64,000 nucleotides of DNA from Myxococcota bacterium (lineage in GTDB: Bacteria; Myxococcota_A; Bradymonadia; UBA7976; UBA1532): assembly GCA_963169045.1 (NCBI GenBank), contig CAUJDF010000070.1, positions 234,179 to 298,178 on the forward strand, in the 5' to 3' direction. Position numbers and translations under genes: made by a program. The notes below the pieces were generated by a model. The model made no database searches. It was not told the DNA's origin and saw only the letters and a program-made list of their open reading frames with translations. Positions 47,624-56,349 of this stretch are shown here, piece by piece (position 1 is the first letter of the stretch; each line of letters starts with the position of its first letter).

Positions 47624-47804
47624 GACTCGAGTTTCGCCATTTCGGCGTCGACGAGGCCGAGCAGCGACCGAGTCGCAGCAAGGAGCAAGGCGAGTTTCGG
47701 TCGAGGGCGTGCTCGATGCGCGTCGCGACCGAAATGCGCCGCGCGACGCAGCGGCTGCCGGTCGGGGCCGGCCGCAGGCCGCCGAAGCTGGCGAAACTCG
47801 AGTC
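47624..47804. repeat. Nested inverted repeat
   Basis: Perfect 16-bp outer arms GACTCGAGTTTCGCCA (47624-47639) and its complement (47789-47804) enclose about 150 bp. Inner arms with CGAGTTTCGGTCG (about 47691) and CGACCGAAATGCG (about 47735) lie inside. The right outer arm overlaps the stop codon of the AlaX gene. It fills most of the 297-bp gap between AlaX and the OPT gene. It could be a miniature mobile element, a large terminator or a structured RNA. Confidence 0.8.
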
Positions 47805-48969
47805 AGAGCGTGAGGGCGGCCTGCCAGTCGGCGTGCGGAGGGAGCTGGGCCTCGGCGCTGTCGGGGCGGCCACCGCCGCGACCGCCGGTCGCCGCCGCGA
47901 CGGCCTTCACCAGGGCGCCGCAGTCGAGCGGGGCGCCGGGGCCGCGGGTGACGAGCAGGCGCGTGCCCTCGGGCGTGGTCGCGGCGAGCGCGACGATCGC
48001 GGACGGCACCTGGGCCAGGCGGCGAGCCACGACACGCAGGAAGTCGGCGTCGGCGTCGGGGAACGCGGCGACGAAGCGCGTGCCGCCGCCGGCGAGCAGC
48101 GCCTGGGCCTCGCGGTCGGCGAGGCGCGCCCGCACGACCCCGAGCGCGTCGCGGGCGCCCTGCAGGTCGCGGCGCAGCTTCTCGACGTTGCCGGCGAGGT
48201 CCTGCGGGCCGCACGTCAGCAGCCGCGCCAGGTCGCGCAGCACGCCCGCCGCCGCGGCGTGGTCCTGCCGCGCGCGGCGACCGGCCACGAAGGTCACGCG
48301 CGTGCCGCCCTTGTACCGTTCGACGCCGGTGATGCGGACCGCCCCGATCTGCGCGCTGTCGTCGCAGTGGGTGCCGCCGCAGGGCGTGTAGTCGAAGTGG
48401 CCCACCGCCACGATGCGGATGGCGCCCTCGACCTTCGGCGCGCGCCGCAGCGGCAGCCCGGCGAGCTCGTCCGGCGACGGGAACCACGCGCGCACGCGCA
48501 GCGCGTCGTCGACGACGGCGTTGGCGAGGTCCTCGGCGCGGGCCAGCTCGCGCTCGGGGATGCCGTCGCGGTCGACGTCGATGGTGCAGGCCGTCTCGCC
48601 GAGGCGCGACGAGACGGTCTCGGCCTGCGCCTCGTCGAGCAGCGCGCGCGAGAGCACGTGCTGCCCCGTGTGCAGCGCGCGGTGCACGCGCCGTCGGACG
48701 CTGTCGATGACGCCGCGCACCGCCTCCCCGACCGCCGGCGGCACGCCGTCGAGCACGTGGTGTACGCGGCCGGTCCCGTCGATCTGGACGTCGACGACCG
48801 GCACCCCGCCCAGCGTGCCGTGGTCGGCCATCTGGCCGCCGGCCTCGGCGTAGAAGCCGGTGCGGTCGAGCACGACCGACGGGCGTCCCTCGAAGGCGGC
48901 GTGGTCGACGACGCGCGCCTCGAACTCGGTGCCGCGCGCGTCCTCGAAGTGCAGGCGCTCGGTGGTCAT
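47803..48969 (-). CDS. AlaX-type alanyl-tRNA editing protein with DHHA1 domain
   Basis: A 388-residue long-form AlaX. Beta-barrel ('RTGFYAEAGGQMADHGTL') and editing domain carry both zinc motifs 'HTGQHVLS' and 'CGGTHC'. A coiled region and a DHHA1-like end ('FVAAFPDADADFLRVVARRL', 'TRGPGAPLDCGALVKAVAAATGGRGGGRPDSAEAQ' region) follow, as in the C-terminus of AlaRS. It removes Ser or Gly wrongly attached to tRNA-Ala. Its ATG overlaps the stop of the upstream membrane enzyme (ATGA). Confidence 0.9.
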   Translation of the reverse strand: MTTERLHFEDARGTEFEARVVDHAAFEGRPSVVLDRTGFYAEAGGQMADHGTLGGVPVVDVQIDGTGRVHHVLDGVPPAVGEAVRGVIDSVRRRVHRALHTGQHVLSRALLDEAQAETVSSRLGETACTIDVDRDGIPERELARAEDLANAVVDDALRVRAWFPSPDELAGLPLRRAPKVEGAIRIVAVGHFDYTPCGGTHCDDSAQIGAVRITGVERYKGGTRVTFVAGRRARQDHAAAAGVLRDLARLLTCGPQDLAGNVEKLRRDLQGARDALGVVRARLADREAQALLAGGGTRFVAAFPDADADFLRVVARRLAQVPSAIVALAATTPEGTRLLVTRGPGAPLDCGALVKAVAAATGGRGGGRPDSAEAQLPPHADWQAALTL

Positions 48970-51311
48970 GCGGCGAGCTTCTCCGGCGCGGCGGTCACCG
49001 GCGCCGGCGCGGCCGCCGGCAGGGTGGCCTGCAGCGGGCGCCCGCGACGGGCGGTGGTGATCGGCAGCGGCAACAGGAACAGCAGCAGCGCGACCCACAC
49101 GCCCGCCTCCTGCAGCACGTCGGCGGTGATGAACGGGCCGGCGCCGTTCGGGCGCGCCGAGAAGCCCACGACGAACAGCAGCACGAACGCGAGCTTGATG
49201 CGGCCGAGGTGCCACGCCACCGGCAGCGCCGACTCCACGGTCTCGGGCGCGGTCCGCCGGGCGAGCAGCACCGCCACCGTGGGCAGCGTGAGGTACTTCC
49301 CGAGCGTCATCAGGGCGTTGGCGCCCCACGAGTCCTCGACGTTCGCGCCGGGCGGCAGCCACGCGAAGAAGTAGTTGAAGTCGATGCCGCCGATGCGGCA
49401 GCCGACCATCGTCCACAGCACGGTCCAGAGGAGGACCAGCGCTCCGGCGCCGCGCTCGAGGGCCGGCGCGTCGCGGCGGGCGCGCGCCCACAGCGGCCAC
49501 GCCGCGAGCGTCGCGGCCACGGGCGCGATGCGGGCCGCCTCCCACTGGAAGAAGAACGCCGTGGCCGGGAGCGCGACCGCGAGCGCCACCGGGGCCAGCC
49601 GCGGGAGGCGGTGGGCCGCGATGGCGAGCGGCAGCGCGAGCAGGCAGGGCGCGATGAACGCCTTGACCGGGAGGTGCGGCCCCACGAGCGCGAGGCCGAG
49701 GCCCACCGCACCGCCCGCCAGCCAGGCGCCGCGTCCGCCGCCCGCTGGCCCGCGGCCCCCGAGCACCGCCGGCAGGAGGACCGCCAGGGCGGCGAGCGCC
49801 ACCGTGGCCGCCGGCAGCGCCGCGCCGAGCTTCTCGGTGTAGAACGGGAACCAGCGGACGGCGAAGTTGCGCACGGCCGGGTCCCAGACCGTCAGCAGCA
49901 GCGCGCCGAGCCCGACGACCGCCGCCGCCTGCCCGAAGCGCCGTCCGCGCAGCGCGGAGACGAGCGCCGGCACGAGCGTCGCGAGCAGCGCGGTGAGCGC
50001 CACGTACAGGCCGCCGAACTTGTAGACGGTGGGCAGCGCGAACGCGACGGCGCCCGCGACGAACATCGCCGCGGGGACGCGCCGCGCGATGCCGCCCTCG
50101 TGGAAGCGCACCCGCAGCGCCGGCAACGCGAACACGAGGCCGATCAGGCCGAAACCGAGGCCGAGCGCCGCGTTGAACGCCGGCGATCCGAGGTAGAGCG
50201 TCGGGCGGTAGGCGGTGTAGCCGAGGCCGAGCGCGAACGACGCCATCCCGACGGCGAGCGTCGCGAAGGTCACCCGCCGCCACGCGGGATCGGCGACCCA
50301 GCGCACGCCGAACGGCGCGCCGACCACGAACGCCAGCAGCAGGCACACGGCGATGGCCCACCCGGGCAGCGTCGAGTCGCCGCTCTCGACGGGCGGCAGC
50401 TCGGTCAGCGGGGCCAGCGTCTCGCCCGCGAAGTAGGCGTCCACCCACGGCACCTCGCCGAAGCGCAGGCCGAACACGCGCGCCCACAGCCCGGCGTAGT
50501 CGGTCATCGCCATCGGCCGCTCGAGGGGCCGCGCGAAGGCCGGCCCGAAGTGGGCCGCGTAGGTGGGCACGTCGAGGCCGGCGAAGTGGCGTCCGTCGGG
50601 CGTGTGCCCGTGGTCGCCCATGACGACGACGTGGTCCGTCGGGCGCAGCCGCGCCATGGCCGCGTCGATCTCGCGGTCGATGATCTCCATCGCCGCCGCG
50701 TACTCCGGCGCCTTCGGGCCCTCCTTGTGGCTGATCTCGTCGGGATCGCGCAGGTGGATGACCACGACGTCGAGGCCGCGCGCCTCCATCTGCTCGAGGC
50801 CGCGCCGGACGTGGCCGACGTCGTTGGGGTGCGGCGTCGTCTCGATCCAGTCGAAGCCCTTGACCGCGGGCGCGACCTGCGGATCGCCGATGAAGCCGAG
50901 CTTGTGCCCGCGCTTCTGGAGCGCGTGGAAGACGCTGCCGTCGGGCACGCCGTCGGAGCCGCCGAAGTTGCGCGCCAGCGCGAACAGCGAGAAGCGGTCG
51001 AGCCCGGTGTGCATCGCCGTGAAGCACGGGACGCTGATGGCATCCGTGCACGAACGCACCGGGCCGTGAAGGGAGGATGGCAGGCGCGCCTTCAACCGCG
51101 TCAGCCGTTCCGGCTCGGCGAGGTCGAGGGTCGACAGCGAGTCGATCCAGAAGACCACGAGCCGCGTCGGCGCGGGCGCCGCCGCCAGCGGGACGGCCTC
51201 GGGGCGGTCGGACTCGGCGCTGGCCTCGACCAGGAAGAGCGCGCCCGCCGCCACGAGCAGCGGGAGCAGTCGGCCCAGCCCGAGCAGGGGGCGCGAGAGC
51301 AGACGACGCAA
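48966..51311 (-). CDS. Membrane alkaline-phosphatase-fold enzyme (GPI-ethanolamine-phosphate-transferase-like)
   Basis: 781 residues. TTG 51311 is preceded by GGAGGAGGG with five bases between, and opens a signal anchor ('LLPLLVAAGALFLVEA'). The soluble domain has the alkaline-phosphatase superfamily sites: 'VVFWIDSLS', the nucleophile region 'CTDAISVPCFTAMHTG', 'VVIHLRDPDEISHKEG' and 'VVVMGDHGHTPDGRHF'. About 12 membrane helices follow from residue 320. This layout is that of eukaryotic PIG-N/O/G enzymes, which pass phosphoethanolamine to glycan mannose. A role in adding phosphodiester groups to a surface glycan is inferred, also from the phosphopolymer-type genes just upstream in divergent orientation (51443-54901). 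Confidence 0.75.
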   Translation of the reverse strand: MRRLLSRPLLGLGRLLPLLVAAGALFLVEASAESDRPEAVPLAAAPAPTRLVVFWIDSLSTLDLAEPERLTRLKARLPSSLHGPVRSCTDAISVPCFTAMHTGLDRFSLFALARNFGGSDGVPDGSVFHALQKRGHKLGFIGDPQVAPAVKGFDWIETTPHPNDVGHVRRGLEQMEARGLDVVVIHLRDPDEISHKEGPKAPEYAAAMEIIDREIDAAMARLRPTDHVVVMGDHGHTPDGRHFAGLDVPTYAAHFGPAFARPLERPMAMTDYAGLWARVFGLRFGEVPWVDAYFAGETLAPLTELPPVESGDSTLPGWAIAVCLLLAFVVGAPFGVRWVADPAWRRVTFATLAVGMASFALGLGYTAYRPTLYLGSPAFNAALGLGFGLIGLVFALPALRVRFHEGGIARRVPAAMFVAGAVAFALPTVYKFGGLYVALTALLATLVPALVSALRGRRFGQAAAVVGLGALLLTVWDPAVRNFAVRWFPFYTEKLGAALPAATVALAALAVLLPAVLGGRGPAGGGRGAWLAGGAVGLGLALVGPHLPVKAFIAPCLLALPLAIAAHRLPRLAPVALAVALPATAFFFQWEAARIAPVAATLAAWPLWARARRDAPALERGAGALVLLWTVLWTMVGCRIGGIDFNYFFAWLPPGANVEDSWGANALMTLGKYLTLPTVAVLLARRTAPETVESALPVAWHLGRIKLAFVLLFVVGFSARPNGAGPFITADVLQEAGVWVALLLFLLPLPITTARRGRPLQATLPAAAPAPVTAAPEKLAA

Positions 51312-51442
51312 CGGACCCTCCTCCGAAACGGCTGGATGCTGCCGAAAACGACCGAAGGTGACAAATCGGCGGCGGCGCGGTGACGGGCTCTGCAAGTCCT
51401 CCGCCAGAGCGCGGGCGCGGCATTTGCGTACAATGCGCGCCG

Positions 51443-52957
51443 ATGTCCAGCGACCAGTACGACCGGCACCTGACGCGGGGCGCCCTCTACAACCTGCTCG
51501 GGTTGGCGGCGAAGCTCGTCCACCCGCTCTTCTTCCTGATCGTCACGTGGTTCTTCGGGCCCGACCTGGTGGGCCTCTACTTCCTCGCGGTCTTCGTGGG
51601 GGAGATCGCCAACAGCGCCGTCACCGCGGGCTTCAACGACGCGACGACGCTCTTCGCGAGCCGGTACGCCGACGATCCCGACGTCGAGCCGAAGCTCTAC
51701 GCCGTGCTCGGCAACGCCTTCGCGATCACCGTCGGCCTGAGCCTGGTGCTGTTCGTGGGCCTCACGCTCGGGGCCGGCGTCCTGGTGGAGCGCTTCTACC
51801 CCGATCGCCCGGCGCTCGAGGGCGCGCTGCGGCTCCTCGCGTGGTCGCTCCCGCCGGCGGCCATCGCCCAGGTGGCCATCGCCGCCACCAAGGCGCGCAT
51901 ACACATGCAGTACGACGCGCTGATCAACGGCCTCGTGAAGCCGCTGGCGCTGCTCGTTTGCTCGGTCGGCGCCAAGATCTTCGACCTCGGCCTCGAGGGC
52001 CTCATCGGCGCGCACGTGGTCATGCAGTCCATCCTGGCGTTGATGGCGGTGCGCGCGATGGCGAAGCACTTCGATCTCGGCCGGGCGGTGAAGGCGACGC
52101 TGCGTCCCGTGTGGGACCGCGAGATCCTGCGCTTCGCCATCCCGCAGACGATGAACATGACGTTCAACAAGTACCTGACGCGGGTGGACGTGATGATGCT
52201 CGCCGCATTCGGGTTCTCGAACTGGCACCTCGCGTACTACGGCGCGGCGGCGCTCATCGCGACGAACATCCGCGAAGTGAAGCTGATCTTCAGCCAGGCG
52301 CTGGCGCCGGTGGCGGCGCGCCACCACGCGCGCGGCGACCGCGAGGGCTTCGAGGCGGCGCTCGGCAAGGTCTCGCGCTGGACGACGTCGCTGGCGGTGC
52401 CGCTCATCCTGCTCGTGGCCGTGTTGCGCACGGACCTCTTGCGCTTCGTCGACCCGAGCTACGGCGAGGGCTCCGGGTTCATGCTGTGGCTGCTCGTGCC
52501 GCCGTTCTTGAGCTGCGCCTACGGCCTCGCCGGCAACAGCATCGTGTTCACCGGTCACTCGGGCTGGACGCTGTTCAACAGCGTGCTCGTCGCCGGGCTG
52601 AACACGCTGTTCAACTGGTGGATGATCCCGCGCTGGGGCCTCGCGGGATCGGCGGCCGCCACCGCGCTCGCCTCGGCGCTCGTGGCCCTGCTCCAGGTCG
52701 TCGAGCTCGCGTACCTCGAGAAGGTGCGGCTGCGCTGGTCCGCCATCTGGAAGCCGCACGTCGGCCTCGCGCTCGGCCTGCTGGCGCTCGTCCCGCTCGG
52801 TGATCCCGCCGCCCTCGGCGCCGGCGCGCGCATCGGCCTCGCCGTCGCGCTGCTGCTCGGCTACGGCCTCGTCCTGTGGGCGGTGCGCCTCGAAGAGCTG
52901 GCGGTCGTGCCGTTCGTGAAGCGCTTCGTCCGGACTAGTTCCTCACGAAGCGGGTGA
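51443..52957 (+). CDS. Polysaccharide flippase (MOP/Wzx-like)
   Basis: A 504-residue integral membrane protein with about 12-14 helices, of the MATE/MOP flippase superfamily ('RGALYNLLGLAAKLVHPLFFLIVTWFFG', 'YLAVFVGEIANSAVTAGFND', 'ALINGLVKPLALLV', 'SIVFTGHSGWTLFNS', 'GLNTLFNWWMIPRWGLAGSAAATALAS'). Wzx-type members move lipid-linked sugars across the inner membrane. ATG 51443 follows CGCGCCG without a strong ribosome site. Its end overlaps the end of the convergent nucleotidyltransferase by 23 bases. The context favours export of a polymer made by the two following genes. Confidence 0.85.
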   Translation: MSSDQYDRHLTRGALYNLLGLAAKLVHPLFFLIVTWFFGPDLVGLYFLAVFVGEIANSAVTAGFNDATTLFASRYADDPDVEPKLYAVLGNAFAITVGLSLVLFVGLTLGAGVLVERFYPDRPALEGALRLLAWSLPPAAIAQVAIAATKARIHMQYDALINGLVKPLALLVCSVGAKIFDLGLEGLIGAHVVMQSILALMAVRAMAKHFDLGRAVKATLRPVWDREILRFAIPQTMNMTFNKYLTRVDVMMLAAFGFSNWHLAYYGAAALIATNIREVKLIFSQALAPVAARHHARGDREGFEAALGKVSRWTTSLAVPLILLVAVLRTDLLRFVDPSYGEGSGFMLWLLVPPFLSCAYGLAGNSIVFTGHSGWTLFNSVLVAGLNTLFNWWMIPRWGLAGSAAATALASALVALLQVVELAYLEKVRLRWSAIWKPHVGLALGLLALVPLGDPAALGAGARIGLAVALLLGYGLVLWAVRLEELAVVPFVKRFVRTSSSRSG

Positions 52958-53666
52958 GGACGGCGCTGCGGGCCTTCTCGTAGTCCTCGGGGAAGTCGAT
53001 CTCGATGCAGGGCAGGTCGGTGACGTCGACGGCGTGGAGCGGGTGGTGCGGCGCCATCTTCGCCAGCGCGGCCTCGAAGTAGTCGTTGCGGGCGCCGGCG
53101 TGCACGAGCGCGTCGAGGGCCTGGTAGAAGTACGCCGTGATCGGGGCGGCGAAGCGCGCCACGCCGATGAACTCGCCGAGGCACTGCTCCGGCGCCAGCC
53201 CCTTGCCGATGGCGTGGATGCGCTGCTCGCCGTCGACGATGACCTTCACCTCCTCGTCGCCGCACTGCTTGGCCTCGACGGCGAGCGCCGCCGTCGCGGG
53301 CGACTCGATGCAGCGCTCGAGCAGTCGCGGCTCGAAGAGCACGTCGCCGTTCATGTAGACGAAGTCGCGGTCGAGGAACTCCTCGCCGGCGAGCCACAGC
53401 GAGTAGGCGGTGTTCGTCTCGAAGAAGTGGTGGTTGATGCGGTAGCTGAACTCCAGATCGGGGTAGCGGTGCTCCGCATGCTCCCGGATCTGCTCGCGCC
53501 GGTAGCCGGTCACGAGCGTCACCTCGCGGATGCCGACGGCGCGCACCGCGTCGAGCTGGTGGTCGAGGATGGTCTTGCCGCCCACCTCGAGCAGGCACTT
53601 GGGCCGGTACTCGGTGAGCGGATAGAGGCGGCGGGAGACGCCGGCCACGAGAATGACTGCTTTCAT
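52935..53666 (-). CDS. Sugar/choline-phosphate nucleotidyltransferase
   Basis: A 243-residue GT-A-fold nucleotidyltransferase. It starts 'MKAVILVAG' with the signature 'GVSRRLYPLTEYRPKCLLEVGGKTIL' (NTP loop and Lys), then 'VTGYRREQI', 'FFETNTAYSLW', 'FVYMNGDVLFEP' (Mg-binding Asp) and 'CIEIDFPEDYEKAR'. The last motif and the size are most like CTP:phosphocholine cytidylyltransferase LicC and related CDP-activating enzymes. It would supply a CDP-linked unit for the polymer transferase encoded divergently 95 bases away. GAGG lies before ATG 53666. Confidence 0.85.
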   Translation of the reverse strand: MKAVILVAGVSRRLYPLTEYRPKCLLEVGGKTILDHQLDAVRAVGIREVTLVTGYRREQIREHAEHRYPDLEFSYRINHHFFETNTAYSLWLAGEEFLDRDFVYMNGDVLFEPRLLERCIESPATAALAVEAKQCGDEEVKVIVDGEQRIHAIGKGLAPEQCLGEFIGVARFAAPITAYFYQALDALVHAGARNDYFEAALAKMAPHHPLHAVDVTDLPCIEIDFPEDYEKARSAVLTRFVRN

Positions 53667-53761
53667 GGGCACCTCGGTAGCAGAGTGCAACCGCGAGGTG
53701 CAACTTCGGAACCTGGGGCGCTCGCGGAGCCGGATGGCTTCGCGAAGGGCGCGGAGGTGGG

Positions 53762-54901
53762 ATGGACGCGCTCCTGACGGCGCTGAGCTGGGTGCTCGGG
53801 CACGTGGTCCCCAAGGACCCGGATCTCTTCGTGTTCGGCGGCCGGCAGTACGGCGGCAACACCGCGCCGCTGTTCGAGCGGTGCGGCGAGGTCGGCCTGC
53901 GCGGCGTGTGGCTGACGAAGAACCCGGCGGTGCTGCGCGCCGGCCGGCCCGGCGTGGTCTCGAGCCGCTCGCTGCGGGGGCTGTGGCTCGGCGCGCGCGC
54001 GGGCGGCGTCGTGCTCACGCACTCGCTCGGCGACTTCGCGCCGGTGCGCTTCCCGAGTCGGCGCACGCGGATCCTCAACGTCTGGCACGGGATGCCGATC
54101 AAGCGCATCTCGCGCGCCGATCCGTCCTTCGCCGCGCGCAAGCACGCGCGCGCCAACCTGCGCGAGATGAAGCGCTACGAGGCGATGTTCGCCACGTCGG
54201 ACGACATGGCGCGCGTCTTCGCCGAGACGTTCGACCTGCCGCCATCGCGCGTGCACCGCACCGGGCAGCCGCGCACGGACGCGCTCTTCCGGCCGAGCCC
54301 GGTGGCGCTCGACTTCGACCCGCCGCTGCCGCCGCACACGAAGCGCGTCCTGTACTGCCCGACGTGGCGCGAGGGCGTCGCCGTACGCCTCTTTCCCTTC
54401 GCGGACGCGGATCTCGACGCGGTACAGCGCTTCCTCGAAGCGCACGGTGCGGTGATGTTCGTGCGCACGCACCCCAACGATCCGGGGAAGCTGGCGAAGC
54501 GCGAGGGCCGGCTCGTGCCGCTGCAGGGCGACGTGGTGCCCGAGATCACCGACGCGCTGCCGCTCTTCGACGCGCTCGTGACCGACTACTCGAGCGTCTA
54601 CCTCGACTTCCTGCTGCTCGACCGGCCGACGATCTTCCTGCCGTACGACCTCGCGGCCTACGCGCGGGCGCCGGGCTTCTACTGGCCGTTCGAGCGGATC
54701 GCGCCGGAGCCCTGGGCGTCGACGCAGGCCGACTTCCTCGCGGCGCTGGGGCAGGCGCTCACGGCGCCGGAGACGCACGCCGCCGCGCGCGCCGGGGTGC
54801 GACGCCTGGTGTACGACCACGTGGACGACGGGGCGACGCGGCGCGTGCTCGAGGTGCTCGTCAGCGGACCGCCTCGATCCACAGACCGATCCGCTCGATG
54901 A
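53762..54901 (+). CDS. CDP-glycerol glycerophosphotransferase-family enzyme
   Basis: 379 residues of the TagB/TagF-type family that polymerises or primes polyol-phosphate chains from CDP-glycerol or CDP-ribitol. Signatures are 'LNVWHGMPIKRI', 'YCPTWREG', 'VRTHPND' and 'LVTDYSSVYLDFLLLDRPTIFLPYDL'. Some Gram-negative capsules use such enzymes too (for example poly-glycerol-phosphate capsules). Together with the CDP-forming enzyme and flippase it implies a phosphodiester-linked surface polymer. GGGATG... has GAGGTGG just before ATG 53762. The end overlaps the convergent di-haem lipoprotein by 41 bases. Confidence 0.88.
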   Translation: MDALLTALSWVLGHVVPKDPDLFVFGGRQYGGNTAPLFERCGEVGLRGVWLTKNPAVLRAGRPGVVSSRSLRGLWLGARAGGVVLTHSLGDFAPVRFPSRRTRILNVWHGMPIKRISRADPSFAARKHARANLREMKRYEAMFATSDDMARVFAETFDLPPSRVHRTGQPRTDALFRPSPVALDFDPPLPPHTKRVLYCPTWREGVAVRLFPFADADLDAVQRFLEAHGAVMFVRTHPNDPGKLAKREGRLVPLQGDVVPEITDALPLFDALVTDYSSVYLDFLLLDRPTIFLPYDLAAYARAPGFYWPFERIAPEPWASTQADFLAALGQALTAPETHAAARAGVRRLVYDHVDDGATRRVLEVLVSGPPRSTDRSAR

Positions 54902-56210
54902 CGTCGGCGCAGAGGCGCTGCTCCGGCGGCATGGGCGTCCCGAAGCCGCCGGCGTCGACGTGTCCGCCGGCGAGCTTCTGGTAGAGGTAGCTGCGCGTCC
55001 GGTCGCCGGGCTCGATGCGCGCGAACCCCGGCGCCTGGCTGCTCGGCACGCCGACGGTGTTCGCGCGGAAGGGCGCGTCCAGCGACATGAAGCCGGAGGT
55101 CGCGCCGTTCTGGTGGCACTGCGCACAGGCGCCGTCGAAGAGGCGCTGGACGTCGGCCTCGGCGAAGGGCTGCGCGGGGAGCGGCGGGCAGGCGCCGACG
55201 CCGGCGCACGCGGGATCGCAGCAGTCGGTGCGCGTGTCGTGGTCGTTGTCGCGGCCGTCGTCGCACACCTCGGGGACGGGACGACACTCGGGGGCGGCGG
55301 CGCAGTCGGGGTCCTCGCAGTCGGTCAGGCCGTCGACGTCCTCGTCGGCGCCGCCGGCGCAGACCTCGGGGGGGGCGTTGCACCGGGGATCCGCGGCGCA
55401 GTCGGGATCGTCGCAGTCGCGCAGGCCGTCGAAGTCCTCGTCGCGCTCGTTGCGGCAGCCGGCTTCGGGCGGCGGCGGGTCCGGCGGCAGCGCGTCGATC
55501 AGGGCGCCGAGGCGGCCGAGGAGCGCGTCGTCGAGGTACGGGCCGCCCGGCGGCTGGCGGACGCCGATGCCGCCCGCCGCGAGGTGCGTGCCCGCGAGCT
55601 TGCGGAAGAGATAGCTGCGCGCGCGGTCCCCGGGCCAGAGGAGCGGCATGCGGCCGGTCTGGGTGGGGCGCACGTTGGTGGTGGCGGCGATCCAGTCCGG
55701 ATCGAGCCGCAGGCCACCGAGCGCGGCGCCGACGTGGCAGCCGGCGCAGCGCTCGGCGAAGAGCGCCTGGGCGTCGGCGACGGTGAGCGGCGGCGGGCCG
55801 GCGTCGGGCGTCGCGTCCGCCGACGCCGCGTCTGCACCGGGCGCTGCGTCCGCCGCCGCCGCGTCCGTGTCGGGCGTCGCGTCCGCCGCCGCCGCGTCTG
55901 CGCCGGGCGCCGCGTCCGTGTCGGGCGCCGCGTCCGCCGACGCCGCGTCTGCGCCGGGCGCCGCGTCCGCCGTCACCGCATCCGCGCCGGACGCCGCGTC
56001 GCCCGGCAGCGCCGCATCCGCGCCGAGCGGTCCGTCCGTACGAACCGTCGCGTCGCGCCCCTGCTGAGCGTCTCCGCCCGCCGCCGCGTCGAGGCCCGGC
56101 GGCGCGCCGTCGGCACCGCCCGCCGCGTCCGCCCCCGCCGCGCCGCCGCCCGCTTCGCCGCACCCCGCGAACAGCCACGCCGCCGCGGCCCACACGCGCC
56201 CCTTGGACAT
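54861..56210 (-). CDS. Lipoprotein with two c-type haem motifs
   Basis: A 449-residue lipoprotein; ATG 56210, signal ending 'WLFAGC'. A linker of about 125 residues is built from 'DAAPGADAASADA'-like repeats (DNA 55800-56060). Two homologous cytochrome-like units follow. Unit 1 is 'LFAERCAGCHVG' then 'PGDRARSYLFRKLAGTHLAAGG'. Unit 2 is 'LFDGACAQCHQNG' then 'PGDRTRSYLYQKLAGGHVDAGG'. Between them lie three 'DxDGLxDCxDPDCA' Cys/Asp motifs. Each CxxCH would bind haem c covalently. The unit order suggests an internal duplication with an Asp/Cys spacer. It could be an electron-transfer or redox-sensing surface protein; no Met ligand could be assigned with certainty. Confidence 0.8.
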   Translation of the reverse strand: MSKGRVWAAAAWLFAGCGEAGGGAAGADAAGGADGAPPGLDAAAGGDAQQGRDATVRTDGPLGADAALPGDAASGADAVTADAAPGADAASADAAPDTDAAPGADAAAADATPDTDAAAADAAPGADAASADATPDAGPPPLTVADAQALFAERCAGCHVGAALGGLRLDPDWIAATTNVRPTQTGRMPLLWPGDRARSYLFRKLAGTHLAAGGIGVRQPPGGPYLDDALLGRLGALIDALPPDPPPPEAGCRNERDEDFDGLRDCDDPDCAADPRCNAPPEVCAGGADEDVDGLTDCEDPDCAAAPECRPVPEVCDDGRDNDHDTRTDCCDPACAGVGACPPLPAQPFAEADVQRLFDGACAQCHQNGATSGFMSLDAPFRANTVGVPSSQAPGFARIEPGDRTRSYLYQKLAGGHVDAGGFGTPMPPEQRLCADVIERIGLWIEAVR

Positions 56211-56349
56211 GCGCCGATGGTGCGCCGGTCCGGCACCAGGCGTCGACGGAATCCGCACCGCGGCCAGCGCCCGCGTGCGTTCCCCCCGCGCGCATCGGCG
56301 CCGTCCGCGCGCATCGACGGGCGACCGCGCCGCGCTCGCCGGACCGCGG

